Shown: positions 7,308-16,158 of the stretch, one piece after another
How the letters are laid out: each line of letters begins with the position of its first letter
Position numbering within the stretch: the first letter of the stretch is position 1
Assembly: GCA_031119475.1 (NCBI GenBank)
Contig: JAVHXV010000001.1
Location: 310,001 to 374,000, forward strand
DNA: 64,000 nt
Reading direction: 5' to 3'
From: Pedobacter sp.
GTDB taxonomy: Bacteria; Bacteroidota; Bacteroidia; Sphingobacteriales; Sphingobacteriaceae
Program-made: the position numbers and the translations under genes
The notes under the pieces: generated by a model
What the model was told of the DNA's origin: nothing
Database searches by the model: none
Seen by the model: only the letters and a program-made list of their open reading frames with translations

Positions 7308-8282
7308 ATGAAAGTATTAAAAGTAATGTTGGGCCTATTGGCCTTAGTGGTCCTGCTCATCCTAGCGGCAGGCACTTATGTTAAGTTTGCTCTCCCAAAT
7401 GTAGGGGAAGCTCCCAAATTGAGCATTCAGTCGACGCCCGAAAAAATAGAAAGAGGAAGATATTTGGCCAATCATGTTACGGTCTGTATGGATTGCCACA
7501 GCAGAAGGGATTGGACTTTGTTTGCCGGTCCGATGAAAAGCGAGGGAATTGGCGGTGGCGGAGAGCGATTTGATCAGAAAATGGGTTTTCCAGGTGAGTT
7601 TTATGCGCCCAACATTACCCCAGCAAAATTGAACAGTTGGACAGATGGTGAAATCTTTAGGGCAATTACAGCGGGCGTGAACAAAGATGGAAAAGCGTTG
7701 TTCCCCTTAATGGCTTCCCATCGTTTCGGGCAAATGGATAAGGAAGATATTTATGCCATCATCACCTACATCAGGACCCTTAAACCTGTTGAAAATACCG
7801 TTCCTCCAGGTAAGCTTGATTTCCCGGTGAACTTTTTAGTGAATACCATGCCCAAAAAAGCTGCATTTACAACTCTGCCAAAGGCGGGCGACAGTGTTTT
7901 GTATGGCGGATACTTGGTTAACGCGGCCGGTTGCGTAGATTGCCACAGTAAGATGGATAAGGGAAGTATTGTACCTGGGTCTGAATTTGGAGGAGGAATG
8001 GAATTCAATTTTCCACAGGGAGTTGTCCGTTCGCCAAATATCACTGCCGATGTGCAGACCGGAATTGGAAGTTGGACAAAGGAACAATTTGTACAGCGAT
8101 TTAAGCAGTATGCTGCCGCAGGCTATCAGGCACCAAGCGTATCAAACGGAATGAATACGCCAATGCCATGGAACATGTATGCGGGAATGAATGATCAGGA
8201 TCTTGGCGCAATTTATACCTACCTCAAAACAGTTAAAACCATCAACAATCAGGTGGTCAGGTTTGAGCCTTTAGGGAAATAA
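7308..8282 (+). CDS. diheme cytochrome c
   Basis: The start at 7308 (MKVLKVMLG) puts a membrane anchor or uncleaved signal helix (LLALVVLLILAAGTYV) at the N-terminus and gives 324 residues; an ATG at 7251 would add 19 polar residues. Two CxxCH heme sites are visible: VCMDCH near residue 60 and GCVDCH near residue 203, each starting a cytochrome c domain, with the distal Met candidates in LMASH and NTPMPW. It is likely periplasmic and inner-membrane bound, moving electrons to or from an oxidase or dehydrogenase. No oxidase partner is adjacent. Confidence 0.85.
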   Translation: MKVLKVMLGLLALVVLLILAAGTYVKFALPNVGEAPKLSIQSTPEKIERGRYLANHVTVCMDCHSRRDWTLFAGPMKSEGIGGGGERFDQKMGFPGEFYAPNITPAKLNSWTDGEIFRAITAGVNKDGKALFPLMASHRFGQMDKEDIYAIITYIRTLKPVENTVPPGKLDFPVNFLVNTMPKKAAFTTLPKAGDSVLYGGYLVNAAGCVDCHSKMDKGSIVPGSEFGGGMEFNFPQGVVRSPNITADVQTGIGSWTKEQFVQRFKQYAAAGYQAPSVSNGMNTPMPWNMYAGMNDQDLGAIYTYLKTVKTINNQVVRFEPLGK

Positions 8283-8376
8283 TTATAGTTGAATGAATAA
8301 TTATTCAGTTTTTTTTCATCATAGATAATAAAAGCAATTTTTTCTCGTCTATATATACGAGAGCGTTAATTTAGAT

Positions 8377-8419
8377 AACGGGGATCGGTCGCCATGATTG
8401 ATCCCCGTTTCTTTTTTTT
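8377..8419 (+). terminator. rho-independent terminator
   Basis: A 10-bp stem AACGGGGATC/GATCCCCGTT with a 13-base loop is followed by TC and eight T on the plus strand. It ends the cytochrome c transcript, about 95 bases after the stop. Confidence 0.8.
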
Positions 8420-8454
8420 GGGCGATAGCGGATGGTTGATCGCTAAGATCACAA

Positions 8455-8533
8455 CAACTCACTACACAATCCGCCCTGCTCTTTCCGCTACGCGTTTTGC
8501 GCCATGCTCTCCCACTATGCGCTATGCGCCCCC
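8455..8533. repeat. heptamer array E2 (C/T-rich arm only)
   Basis: Degenerate 7-bp units such as CGCTACG, CGTTTTG, CGCCATG, ACTATGC and GCTATGC. The array runs into the response-regulator gene and encodes its last residues and stop. Confidence 0.65.
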
Positions 8534-8886
8534 ACATACTGCTCAACCCGGTTTACGAAATCATTGATGTCAAATGGTTTATTGATGAAATCTTCAGCTG
8601 GGCATTTTGATTTGATGGTACGCAGGTAGTTGTTGGCCGACATCATCATGACTGGAATATCATGGGTTTTGGCATCGCGCTTTAATTTGGCACAGATGTC
8701 CATTCCATTTCCGTCCGGAAGCATGACATCCAGTACGATCAGGTCTGGAATGTGGCGATGCATTTCCTTCCAAAAGGAAGCAACATTTGGATACGCTTTG
8801 ACCTGATATGATTCTTCGACCAGCAAGAACTCGATGATTTCCCTTAACTGGGCATTATCTTCGACAACATAAATACACTTTTCCAT
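8515..8886 (-). CDS. single-domain response regulator (receiver only)
   Basis: The 123-residue CheY-like receiver has the acidic pair (VVEDN), the phospho-acceptor Asp in LIVLDVMLPDG near residue 52, the conserved switch Ser in MMSANN and the Lys in INKPFD. There is no output domain, so it works by protein interaction or as a phosphorelay step. No histidine kinase is nearby. The C-terminal GAHSA and the stop are encoded by the heptamer array E2. It is divergent from a second receiver-only gene at 9192, 305 bases away. Confidence 0.9.
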   Translation of the reverse strand: MEKCIYVVEDNAQLREIIEFLLVEESYQVKAYPNVASFWKEMHRHIPDLIVLDVMLPDGNGMDICAKLKRDAKTHDIPVMMMSANNYLRTIKSKCPAEDFINKPFDINDFVNRVEQYVGAHSA

Positions 8887-9191
8887 AAGCTTACATTTAT
8901 TGCTGATGGATTAACTTTATTGAGGGCCAGAAGTTTAGCCAATTTATCCACAACACTTGGGTTATCAACTTTTCGATTTATTCAGGTGCGCCCAAACATC
9001 CGCGGAAGGGATAAAGTCGTATCTATAGATCAAAGGCCAGTGGTTTAGTCATTGTTTTAACAATTGATTTAAATGTGGTTGGGATGAGCTTTAAAACATT
9101 TAACTATTCATTTTCATTCAGTTATAAAGAAATGTTGTGAATAGCTGTTGCTTTTTTTATATTTACATCAATCATTCAAACAACCTTTATC
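8887..9191. other. divergent intergenic region between two receiver genes
   Basis: The region is AT-rich and holds the promoters of both receivers, but no box matches the -7 consensus fully; TATATTTA near 9157 is the nearest. No hairpin, small ORF or repeat array stands out. Confidence 0.5.
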
Positions 9192-9584
9192 GTGAAATTC
9201 ACTTTTAAAAAGCAAGTAGAAGAAGAACAAAAGAAAATCCTGATTGTAGAAGACGAACCCATGAGTGTTTTGGTTTTGGAGCAAATTCTAAAGCCATATC
9301 AGTTTAAATTGATCATCGCTGTGAATGGATTGGATGCGGTAGAGAAGTTTAAGAAAACACCAATGGACCTGGTCATCATGGATTTGTACATGCCTAAGAT
9401 GGATGGATTTGAAGCTTCCCGCCAGATCAAGGCGCTTTCTCCCGACACACCCATTATCGTAATCTCTACCACAGAAATAGAAGAAGAAAAGCTAAAAAAA
9501 GATATCGGAATTGATTACTTGCTGACCAAGCCACTGAACATCAAAAAATTCCAGGACTTCATCCACATGCTTTTATTGGCCTAA
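9192..9584 (+). CDS. single-domain response regulator (receiver only)
   Basis: It starts at GTG 9192 after a run of short stops; 130 residues. After a basic N-terminal extension (KFTFKKQVEEEQKK) comes the receiver: ILIVEDE, the phospho-acceptor Asp in LVIMDLYMPKMDG, Ser/Thr switch in VISTTE, and the Lys in LLTKPL. The basic extension is not part of the receiver fold and is absent from the divergent neighbour. Signalling partner unknown. Confidence 0.88.
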   Translation: MKFTFKKQVEEEQKKILIVEDEPMSVLVLEQILKPYQFKLIIAVNGLDAVEKFKKTPMDLVIMDLYMPKMDGFEASRQIKALSPDTPIIVISTTEIEEEKLKKDIGIDYLLTKPLNIKKFQDFIHMLLLA

Positions 9585-9601
9585 TAGAATTTGGGTAACG
9601 A

Positions 9602-9775
9602 GGTAGAAAGTAGCAAGTATCAAGTATCAAGTAGATTTATTATGAAGAAAAGATTCTCAAATCCGCTACTCATAATCTGAACTTACTTTTTTTTTATCTC
9701 TACCTTTACATTTTCCATTTTACCTCTTACCTTTTACCTCTTAGCTTTTACTTCTTACCTTTTACGGTTACCCTG
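9602..9775. repeat. heptamer composite element E3
   Basis: The left arm holds AAGTATC/AAGTAGC units at 9605-9635. The right arm at about 9695-9770 is TTTACCT/CTTACCT units. The unrelated core between them has no repeats. Confidence 0.75.
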
Positions 9776-9802
9776 GCTCATATTGTAACCTTGCACCTAA
9801 AC

Positions 9803-9832
9803 TTGCATTTCTAAAAAAATTAGTTATTTTTG
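9803..9832 (+). promoter_or_regulatory. promoter of the 102-aa gene
   Basis: TTG at 9803-9805 and TATTTTTG at 9825-9832 are 19 bp apart. This fixes the coding start at the ATG 9851, because an upstream TTG at 9830 lies inside the -7 box. Confidence 0.75.
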
Positions 9833-9850
9833 CTAAAAATAATAGTAAAG

Positions 9851-10159
9851 ATGACCGTTACTGTCGTTGCCATATTTGATGAGTTCAATCCACATGCCCC
9901 CTTGGCACAGGTTTTAAAGGAAAGGTTAATTCGACTGGCCAATGAATTGCAGACCATTCACCTGAGACCATTAAGTGCCATGCCGCCTATGGATGATGAC
10001 CTTGTGGTCTACCTGAGCTATTCCCTCAAATACAATATCCGCTGGCGGATTGCTAACGATGTGCCCAACTTCATCGAAAAGGAGGTAGCGGAAATCTGTG
10101 CCCGCCAAGGTTATACGTTTTGGAAAACAGCCACACTGAATATTTTTAAAGGACGATAG
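9851..10159 (+). CDS. conserved-looking hypothetical protein, 102 aa
   Basis: ATG 9851 follows a good promoter. The protein starts MTVTVVAIFDEFNPHAPLAQ and has an alternating strand/helix pattern with no membrane segment or signal peptide; it ends in a basic tail NIFKGR. No motif is recognised. It stands alone and converges on the YtxH-like gene across a heptamer element. Confidence 0.65.
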   Translation: MTVTVVAIFDEFNPHAPLAQVLKERLIRLANELQTIHLRPLSAMPPMDDDLVVYLSYSLKYNIRWRIANDVPNFIEKEVAEICARQGYTFWKTATLNIFKGR

Positions 10160-10164
10160 GGCAG

Positions 10165-10352
10165 AGGTTTAAAAGAAAGAATAAAGAGCAAGGAACAAGG
10201 ATTAAAGAGCAAAAAATAAAGATTAAAGAACAAAGATTTAAGATTAAGAGCAATGGCTATACACAAACTAACCACTTAATGCCCAACGCTTTATGCTCAT
10301 CGCCTTTCGCTCAACGCCCTACGCCGAACGCTCTTAGCCCTATGCTCTTCCT
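10165..10352. repeat. heptamer composite element E4
   Basis: The left arm holds AAAGAGC/AAAGATT/AAAGAAC units (10165-10250). The right arm (10280-10352) holds CGCTCAA, CGCCCTA, CGCCGAA, CGCTCTT, AGCCCTA and TGCTCTT, all spaced by 7. It lies at a convergent junction; the TAG of the minus gene is in the last unit. Confidence 0.8.
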
Positions 10353-10617
10353 ACAACAATCCCGCTGCGCTTTTTTGGATATGATTGCTTACATCGGTAA
10401 TGAGATGACCGAGTTTTAGATTGGCTTTTTGCTTTGTATTTCCTTGTAACCGATCTAAAAGGCCAATATAGCCCTGTTTCCAGTTGTAGCTCTTGCCCTT
10501 CATATAAAGTGCACCCAAGGCGGTGCCTATGGCCAACCCTGAAATTAATGCGATTGTGGTCATTTCACTTGTTTTTTTATCCCGAAACAGGTAATCGGTT
10601 ATTTTTTTATTGTCCAT
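10351..10617 (-). CDS. YtxH-like small membrane-associated protein
   Basis: The 88-residue protein has a polar start (MDNKKITDYLFRDKK), one glycine-rich hydrophobic segment (IALISGLAIGTALGALYM, residues 22-40) and a polar helical tail. The small-residue helix near the N-terminus followed by an amphipathic region resembles YtxH/glycine-zipper stress proteins, but the match is weak. It is a single gene bounded by heptamer arrays on both sides. Confidence 0.55.
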   Translation of the reverse strand: MDNKKITDYLFRDKKTSEMTTIALISGLAIGTALGALYMKGKSYNWKQGYIGLLDRLQGNTKQKANLKLGHLITDVSNHIQKSAAGLL

Positions 10618-10667
10618 AGGTTAACATTGAGTGTTAACTAAACGTTAAGCCTATGGGCTTTGTTTTC

Positions 10668-10719
10668 ATGAAGTGCTTCCGCTTTATGCCTTCCGCTTTT
10701 CGCTTTTCGCTTTCCACTA
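10668..10719. repeat. heptamer array E5 (C/T-rich arm)
   Basis: GCTTTAT, GCCTTCC, GCTTTTC, GCTTTTC and GCTTTCC lie in exact 7-bp register and lead into the stop codon of the S1/P1 nuclease gene at 10717. Confidence 0.75.
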
Positions 10720-11520
10720 TTTTCTACTCTTCCCGGTATAAATTTTGTTCAGGATGCCTGCGAGCCTAATGCCCGCCTGTTGTAGCCGTCTTTCAACAAT
10801 GGGCAGGTGGCTTTGGTAATAGTCATCGCCAATGCTTCGTTTCTTCATGGTATCGACCTCGGCATATAGGGTGCTGCTGATCTGATAGCTCTCCCAAATC
10901 CACTGGATGACATCATCTTTTTGCCACTGTTTAATTTGTGATGGCGCAACTTGGCTGTATTTTGCGGCCAATTGGGTATAATCTAATCCTGCCTTCTCGA
11001 GCATTTTGGTATCCCAAAGACTGTGAAGATTGGTGCCCTTGCCATCATAATTTAATTGGATGGTATTGCCGCCCTTATCTTCGGCCCTGCTGATGTGCAT
11101 GGGCTGATGGATATCGCCTACAAAGTGCAGTACAAATTTTAGTGCATAAACCTGCTGTTGTTTTGTGCTTTTGGGGTCTATCAGGGTTTTTTGCGCCTGA
11201 AAGTAAGCGCTATAAATGTTTTCCTTGCCGGTGGTGTCAATAAATTTTTTAAGGCCTTCAAAATTTAATCCGAGGGGAAGATTTAGAAAATGCCAATTTG
11301 CTGTTTCTCTAAACTGTGGCTCCCTGCGTGCATCGTCGGCCCATGTGCAGGCATCCGCTAAGCTGGTATCGCCCAACAGTTGCTTTATGGCATTTTTTGC
11401 ACTGGGAGATAGTTGGCTTTCTGCAATCAATCCGATGGTACGATGCCCGGTATATCCCCATGAAATGAATAAAATGCTCAAAATGAACAAAGTAGGCGAG
11501 AAGATGTGTTTTAGTTTCAT
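10717..11520 (-). CDS. S1/P1-family nuclease
   Basis: ATG 11520 gives 267 residues; a TTG at 11538 is a less likely start. The signal peptide is KHIFSPTLFILSILFISWG. After cleavage the mature chain would begin at Trp (WGYTGHRTIG), whose main-chain and side-chain atoms bind zinc in this family. Further zinc ligands are seen in WADDAR, NWHFLNLP, HFVGDIHQPMH and HSLWDTKML. It is a secreted or periplasmic zinc-dependent nuclease of single-stranded RNA/DNA, probably for phosphate or nucleotide scavenging. Confidence 0.92.
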   Translation of the reverse strand: MKLKHIFSPTLFILSILFISWGYTGHRTIGLIAESQLSPSAKNAIKQLLGDTSLADACTWADDARREPQFRETANWHFLNLPLGLNFEGLKKFIDTTGKENIYSAYFQAQKTLIDPKSTKQQQVYALKFVLHFVGDIHQPMHISRAEDKGGNTIQLNYDGKGTNLHSLWDTKMLEKAGLDYTQLAAKYSQVAPSQIKQWQKDDVIQWIWESYQISSTLYAEVDTMKKRSIGDDYYQSHLPIVERRLQQAGIRLAGILNKIYTGKSRK

Positions 11521-11658
11521 TAACTTAAATTTCCTCAAAGTTAATTCGATTTATCGGTAAGTTGAATTCTAATAGAAAAATCAAATTTTTATGTCATGCC
11601 CCATATCATTTGATTCTTTTGAACGATTGTTTTACCTTAGTAAAAAATAAATTTGAAT

Positions 11659-12099
11659 ATGAAAAAGATTGTATACGTTTTAGCGATTTTAACCGGCTTT
11701 GTGGCTTTTCAGGCACAGGCACAAACCAAAGTTCCTGCTGCACCTGCTGCTCAGGCAGCCGATGCGCCCGATTTTAAATTTGTGGAAGAGACACATGACT
11801 TTGGCAAAATTCCTCAGGGTAAGCCAGTTTCAGTTGAACTTTTCTTCACCAATACAGGTAAACTTCCCCTGATTATTTCTGCCGTTGAGCCAACTTGCGG
11901 ATGTACTGTAGCTAAATACACTCAAACTCCTGTAAAAAAAGGCGAAAAAGGTTCAATTACGCTTACTTACAATGCAGCTGCTCCTGGTGCGTTTAACAAA
12001 GGCATTACCGTTAAATCGAATGCCAAAACACCAGTGAAGATCATTTACATCAAAGGTGAAGTGGCTACCGCACCTGCAACAACAACCACTAGCAAATAA
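11659..12099 (+). CDS. DUF1573 secreted protein
   Basis: ATG 11659 gives 146 residues. A signal peptide (KIVYVLAILTGFVAFQAQAQ) is followed by an Ala/Pro-rich linker and an immunoglobulin-like DUF1573 domain: THDFGKIPQG, LFFTNTGKLPLIIS, the conserved PTCGCTV and a final strand ending IKGEV. DUF1573 proteins are abundant in Bacteroidota and act in the periplasm or on the surface; their role is not known. The transcript ends at a clear terminator 21 bases downstream. Confidence 0.88.
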   Translation: MKKIVYVLAILTGFVAFQAQAQTKVPAAPAAQAADAPDFKFVEETHDFGKIPQGKPVSVELFFTNTGKLPLIISAVEPTCGCTVAKYTQTPVKKGEKGSITLTYNAAAPGAFNKGITVKSNAKTPVKIIYIKGEVATAPATTTTSK

Positions 12100-12120
12100 T
12101 AATTACTTTACATTTAATAG

Positions 12121-12152
12121 AAAGGCCTGGACAATCGTTCGGGCCTTTTTTT
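12121..12152 (+). terminator. rho-independent terminator
   Basis: AAAGGCC pairs with GGCCTTT around a 14-base loop, followed by a T run. The 7-bp repeat array E6 begins immediately after it. Confidence 0.8.
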
Positions 12153-12390
12153 GTATCAAGTATCAAGTATCAAGTATCAAGTATCAAGTATCAAGTATCA
12201 GGTATCGAGTATAGAGGTATGGTGCAAATCGTGAAGCGAATAGCGTTAAGGGTGGGAGCAAAGAGCAGCGCAAAGAACAAAGACAAAAGAAAGTATCCAT
12301 TATTATGAGTCTAAGACGCTATGCCTAAACAACTAAACAATCAAAACAACCAACAATCAAAACAATTAACCGATTAAACAGTTAACCGAT
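12153..12390. repeat. heptamer composite element E6, with the best-preserved GTATCAA array
   Basis: Six perfect GTATCAA units (12153-12194) are followed by GTATCAG and GTATCGA. AGCAAAG-type units follow near 12255-12290. The right part (12325-12390) holds AACAATC/AACAACC units of 7-8 bp. Confidence 0.9.
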
Positions 12391-12490
12391 TAACCATTGT
12401 GTAATAAATTTGTTAACCGCCCCAACTAATCTTTTTCCGCGCTCATAAGTCAAATACAACATTTAACTTTACCAGACATCAACATCAAAT

Positions 12491-13231
12491 ATGAGCAAAA
12501 CCGATAATTTAGATAACGTTTTTAAGGAAGAGATCAAAAAGCCTTCGGACTTTAAATTTGGGGCAACAGTAGCGAATGCTTTCGACGATATGGTTGAACG
12601 TTCCGTTCCTTTCTATAATGAAATTCAACGGATGATCATCGAACTGGCGGCAGAGCATGCATTGCCCAATACAAATGTGGTCGACCTTGGCTGCTCGACC
12701 GGAACTACAATGATTGGTCTCAATCCGCTAATACCTGAAAACATTAGGTTTGTTGGAATTGATGACTCGGCTGAAATGCTGAAGAAATGTGATGTCAAGC
12801 TCAAACAGGCTGAACTCAAACGAGACTATCAGTTGGTCAACGCGGATCTGCACGAGGAGGTAAACATTGAAAATGCTTCGGTAGTGATTTTGTGCCTGAC
12901 CCTTCAGTTTGTACGTCCGATCTACCGTGAACGTTTGTTGAAAAAGATCTATGATGGCCTGGTACCCGGAGGGGTGCTGATCATTTCAGAGAAAATCTTG
13001 GCAGAGGACAGTATGTTCAACAGGAATTTCATCAAATATTATTATGATTATAAACGTAGAAACCACTATAGTGAACTTGAAATCTCCCAAAAGCGGGAAG
13101 CGCTCGAAAATGTATTGATCCCCTATAAATTGAGCGAAAATTTTAAAATGCTCAGGGAAGCTGGCTTCCAGCATACCGAAACCTTTTTCAAATGGTATAA
13201 TTTTTCAGGCTTTATCGCAGTTAAGAATTGA
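12491..13231 (+). CDS. cmoA: carboxy-S-adenosyl-L-methionine synthase-like protein
   Basis: The 246-residue class I methyltransferase fold matches CmoA closely: MVERSVPFYNEIQ near residue 36, SAM motif VVDLGCSTGTT near residue 63, FVGIDDSAEML, LCLTLQFV, and the CmoA hallmark KRRNHYSELEISQKREALE near residue 185. In Escherichia coli CmoA makes carboxy-SAM from SAM and prephenate, used by CmoB to modify tRNA wobble uridine. No cmoB is adjacent here. An ICMT-like membrane methyltransferase begins one base after the stop, so the two are probably co-transcribed. Confidence 0.85.
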   Translation: MSKTDNLDNVFKEEIKKPSDFKFGATVANAFDDMVERSVPFYNEIQRMIIELAAEHALPNTNVVDLGCSTGTTMIGLNPLIPENIRFVGIDDSAEMLKKCDVKLKQAELKRDYQLVNADLHEEVNIENASVVILCLTLQFVRPIYRERLLKKIYDGLVPGGVLIISEKILAEDSMFNRNFIKYYYDYKRRNHYSELEISQKREALENVLIPYKLSENFKMLREAGFQHTETFFKWYNFSGFIAVKN

Positions 13232-13232
13232 T

Positions 13233-13955
13233 ATGATCGCCATTGGTAATTTCTTTTTCAGATATAGGAACTTTCTGTTCATTTTCCTCTATCTCGCCTT
13301 GTTCATTCCTTCACCTCAGATATTTACAGAAACCGTGTTGGGGCCGAACTATTATTGGTATCCATTGATTATTGGACTGTTCATTACCATTAGTGGACAG
13401 CTCATCCGTGGTATTGCCATCTCCTTGGCCTATATTGTGCGTGGTGGACTAAACAAAAAAGTCCATGCAGATGACCTGATTACAGAGGGTTTGTTCAACC
13501 ATGGGCGCAATCCGCTATATGTGGGCAACATCATGATGCTTGTGGGCGTGGGGATTTTGATCAATTCGATGTTGTTCATGTTATTTTTTATCCCGCTATT
13601 TCTGTTCATTTATCAGGCCATTGTACTTGCCGAAGAAAATTTTCTTAGAAAGAAATTCGGTAGTCAGTTTGATGCATATTGCGAAAGGGTCAACCGCTGG
13701 TGGATCAATTTTAACGGGATTGGCAGCACGATGAAAAACATGGCTTTCAAAGGCAAACGCTGGCTCATCAAAGAATACAATACGCAGACCGTCTGGCTAT
13801 TGGGAATTGTCATTATCCTCTTATTCTACTATCCACAGCTTACAGGTGGCGACGAAATTCTGAGAAACAACATTGGCATTACCGCTTGTGCAATTTTAGC
13901 GGCCTACTACGGTACCATCAGATACCTGAAAAAAAGTGGCAAGTGGAAACCTTAG
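13233..13955 (+). CDS. ICMT/phospholipid methyltransferase-like membrane protein
   Basis: The 240-residue protein has about six hydrophobic helices. The catalytic-type region is LITEGLFNHGRNPLYVGNI (residues 82-100), then a helix pair and AEENFLRKKFGSQFDAYCERV, the signature of isoprenylcysteine carboxyl methyltransferase and related PEMT/NnrU-type enzymes. They transfer a methyl group from SAM to lipid-exposed substrates. The last 70 residues add two extra helices. It starts one base after cmoA, so a link between the two reactions is worth considering. Substrate unknown. Confidence 0.75.
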   Translation: MIAIGNFFFRYRNFLFIFLYLALFIPSPQIFTETVLGPNYYWYPLIIGLFITISGQLIRGIAISLAYIVRGGLNKKVHADDLITEGLFNHGRNPLYVGNIMMLVGVGILINSMLFMLFFIPLFLFIYQAIVLAEENFLRKKFGSQFDAYCERVNRWWINFNGIGSTMKNMAFKGKRWLIKEYNTQTVWLLGIVIILLFYYPQLTGGDEILRNNIGITACAILAAYYGTIRYLKKSGKWKP

Positions 13956-14010
13956 TTAGTTATCAGTTGCCAGTTTCTAGTTTACAGTTCATAGTTCACA
14001 GTTAAAACCA
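13953..14010. repeat. heptamer array E7 (single arm)
   Basis: AGTTATC, AGTTGCC, AGTTTCT, AGTTTAC, AGTTCAT and AGTTCAC lie in 7-bp register. The stop of the methyltransferase (TTAG) is in the first unit and the array ends just before the next start codon. Confidence 0.75.
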
Positions 14011-14016
14011 ATTAAC

Positions 14017-14856
14017 ATGATGAAAATAGGGTTTATTGGGCTCGGAAAAATGGGTGTTCCCATGGCAGAAAACCTTTTGCGTGGGGGATATCCGCTATTG
14101 GTCTATAACAGGACCGTCGCAAAAGCTGACGGCTTGGTTTCACAGGGTGCAGAATTGGCAGATAGTCCAATCGACCTGATCGAAAAATCGGAGGTGATCA
14201 TTGTGATGGTTGCTGACGATGAGGCAGTGCGGACGATATTTAATGATTTTGATAAATTGTTAAGTCCAGAGAAAGGAAAAATCGTAATCAACATGAGTAC
14301 GGTTTCTCCCGGCATCAGTAGGAAAATGAATGACAGGTTAACCAGAAAAGGCTTTCATTATCTTGATGCACCTGTTTCAGGAAGTTTAAAACAGGCGCAG
14401 GAAGGTTCATTGGTAATTATGGTAGGAGGGGACCTTGCCATATTTGAAAATGTTAAGCCTATCCTAAACTCTCTTGGCAAGCTGGCAATGCGTATTGGTG
14501 AGGTTGGGACTGGAAATGTAGCGAAGTTGGCCATCAATTCCCTGTTGAGTTTTCATGCGCAGGGATTGGCGGAGGCGATAAATTTTGCATCTGAAAGAGG
14601 AATTGCGACCGCCGATCTGCTCGAACTTATTAACCAAAGTGCTTTGGGGAATATTTTTATGAAAATTAAGGGCGATGCCATCCTCCAAGAAAATTTTAAT
14701 CCGGTATTTGCCCTTAAACATATTGCCAAAGATCTGCGTCTGGCAAAAGCTGAGGGCATCGATTCTCCATTAGCAAATGCTGCCTTATCTACTTTTACAG
14801 CGGCAGAGGCAACCTTGGGAGAAGAAGATATCATCGCGATCATTAAGCAATGCTAA
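14017..14856 (+). CDS. 3-hydroxyisobutyrate dehydrogenase-family oxidoreductase
   Basis: The 279-residue beta-hydroxyacid dehydrogenase starts with the Rossmann motif IGFIGLGKMGVPMAENLL, then VYNRT for cofactor discrimination (Arg suggests NADP). It has the substrate loop DAPVSGS near residue 120 and the catalytic Lys helix GNVAKLAINSLL near residue 170. The family oxidises 3-hydroxyisobutyrate or tartronate semialdehyde, or reduces succinic semialdehyde/glyoxylate (GLYR). The exact substrate is not readable. ATG codons at 14017 and 14020 are both possible. Confidence 0.85.
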   Translation: MMKIGFIGLGKMGVPMAENLLRGGYPLLVYNRTVAKADGLVSQGAELADSPIDLIEKSEVIIVMVADDEAVRTIFNDFDKLLSPEKGKIVINMSTVSPGISRKMNDRLTRKGFHYLDAPVSGSLKQAQEGSLVIMVGGDLAIFENVKPILNSLGKLAMRIGEVGTGNVAKLAINSLLSFHAQGLAEAINFASERGIATADLLELINQSALGNIFMKIKGDAILQENFNPVFALKHIAKDLRLAKAEGIDSPLANAALSTFTAAEATLGEEDIIAIIKQC

Positions 14857-14925
14857 GCTAGCCATGCGCCTAAACAATTTTGGGTTCTCGTTGTTTACAC
14901 ATCAAACAACCTAAAATAATCTACC

Positions 14926-15355
<430 letters not shown>

Positions 15356-15358
<3 letters not shown>

Positions 15359-16147
15359 CGAAGCAGGTTCTTGAGCTTTCCTCATGTTTTCTGCAACAAC
15401 ATGATCTGGCAAGATGTTGCTCATGCCTACCTGAAGTTTATTCTTAAAGCCTGAAATGACCATGTCCTTGCCTTCCATCATGGCATCATAACCATCTTTT
15501 GCTACGGTAGCGGCGTCTGCCATTTCACCTTCCTGCACTACCTTGGAATCAAGCATATCCGCTTTCCTAAAGAAATCTGTTGCAGTTGGACCTGGTAAAA
15601 GTGAAGTTAGGGTTATGGCCGTATCTTTGATTTCGTTGGCAACCGCTTCATTGAAGGAATGGACAAACGCTTTCGTGCCATGGTATACTGCTTGATAGGG
15701 GCCAGGCACCTTTCCAGCTATCGATGCCACATTTAAGATCTTTCCGGCATTACGCTTAACCATATCGCGCAAGAACAGCTTGGTCAATACAACCGTGGCA
15801 CCAATATTCAGTTGGATGATATTCAGTTCACGCTGGAGATCTGTTTCCAGAAATTTTCCATATACCCCTTGTCCGGCATCATTGACCAGCACATCAATGT
15901 CGATGTTCAATTTCTTCACCTCTTCATAAAGATCGAAAGCTGCGCCCGAAATGAAAAAATCTTTACTGATGGTGGTGACGGCTACGCCATGCTGTTGAAG
16001 CTCGGTTGCTGCTTTATCCAGTTCCTGCTGATCCCTGGCCACCAATACCAGGTCATACCCATCTTTCGCGAATAACTTAGCTAACTCGAGACCAATTCCG
16101 CTCGTTCCTCCGGTAATCAGTGCGTGGGGGTTCTTATTATTTTCCAT
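15356..16147 (-). CDS. short-chain dehydrogenase/reductase
   Basis: This 263-residue classical SDR has TGGTSGIG (cofactor-binding glycines, residues 12-19), NDAGQG (variant of NNAG), the catalytic Ser in NVASIAG and Y-x-x-x-K in YHGTK. The C-terminus is a helix-rich lid. It belongs to the DltE/YqjQ-like SDR group, usually of unknown substrate. The stop (TGA) lies in the last CTCTTCA unit of array E8. The DUF4142 lipoprotein gene ends 11 bases before its start, so the two may be one operon. Confidence 0.88.
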
Positions 16148-16158
16148 AGGTATAGGAT

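Noticed and set aside
8349..8546. 65-aa minus-strand frame after the cytochrome gene
   Set aside because: It runs through the terminator hairpin and array E2; no protein-like features.
12153..12208. Possible CRISPR array
   Set aside because: Units are 7 bp and directly tandem, with no unique spacers and no cas genes.
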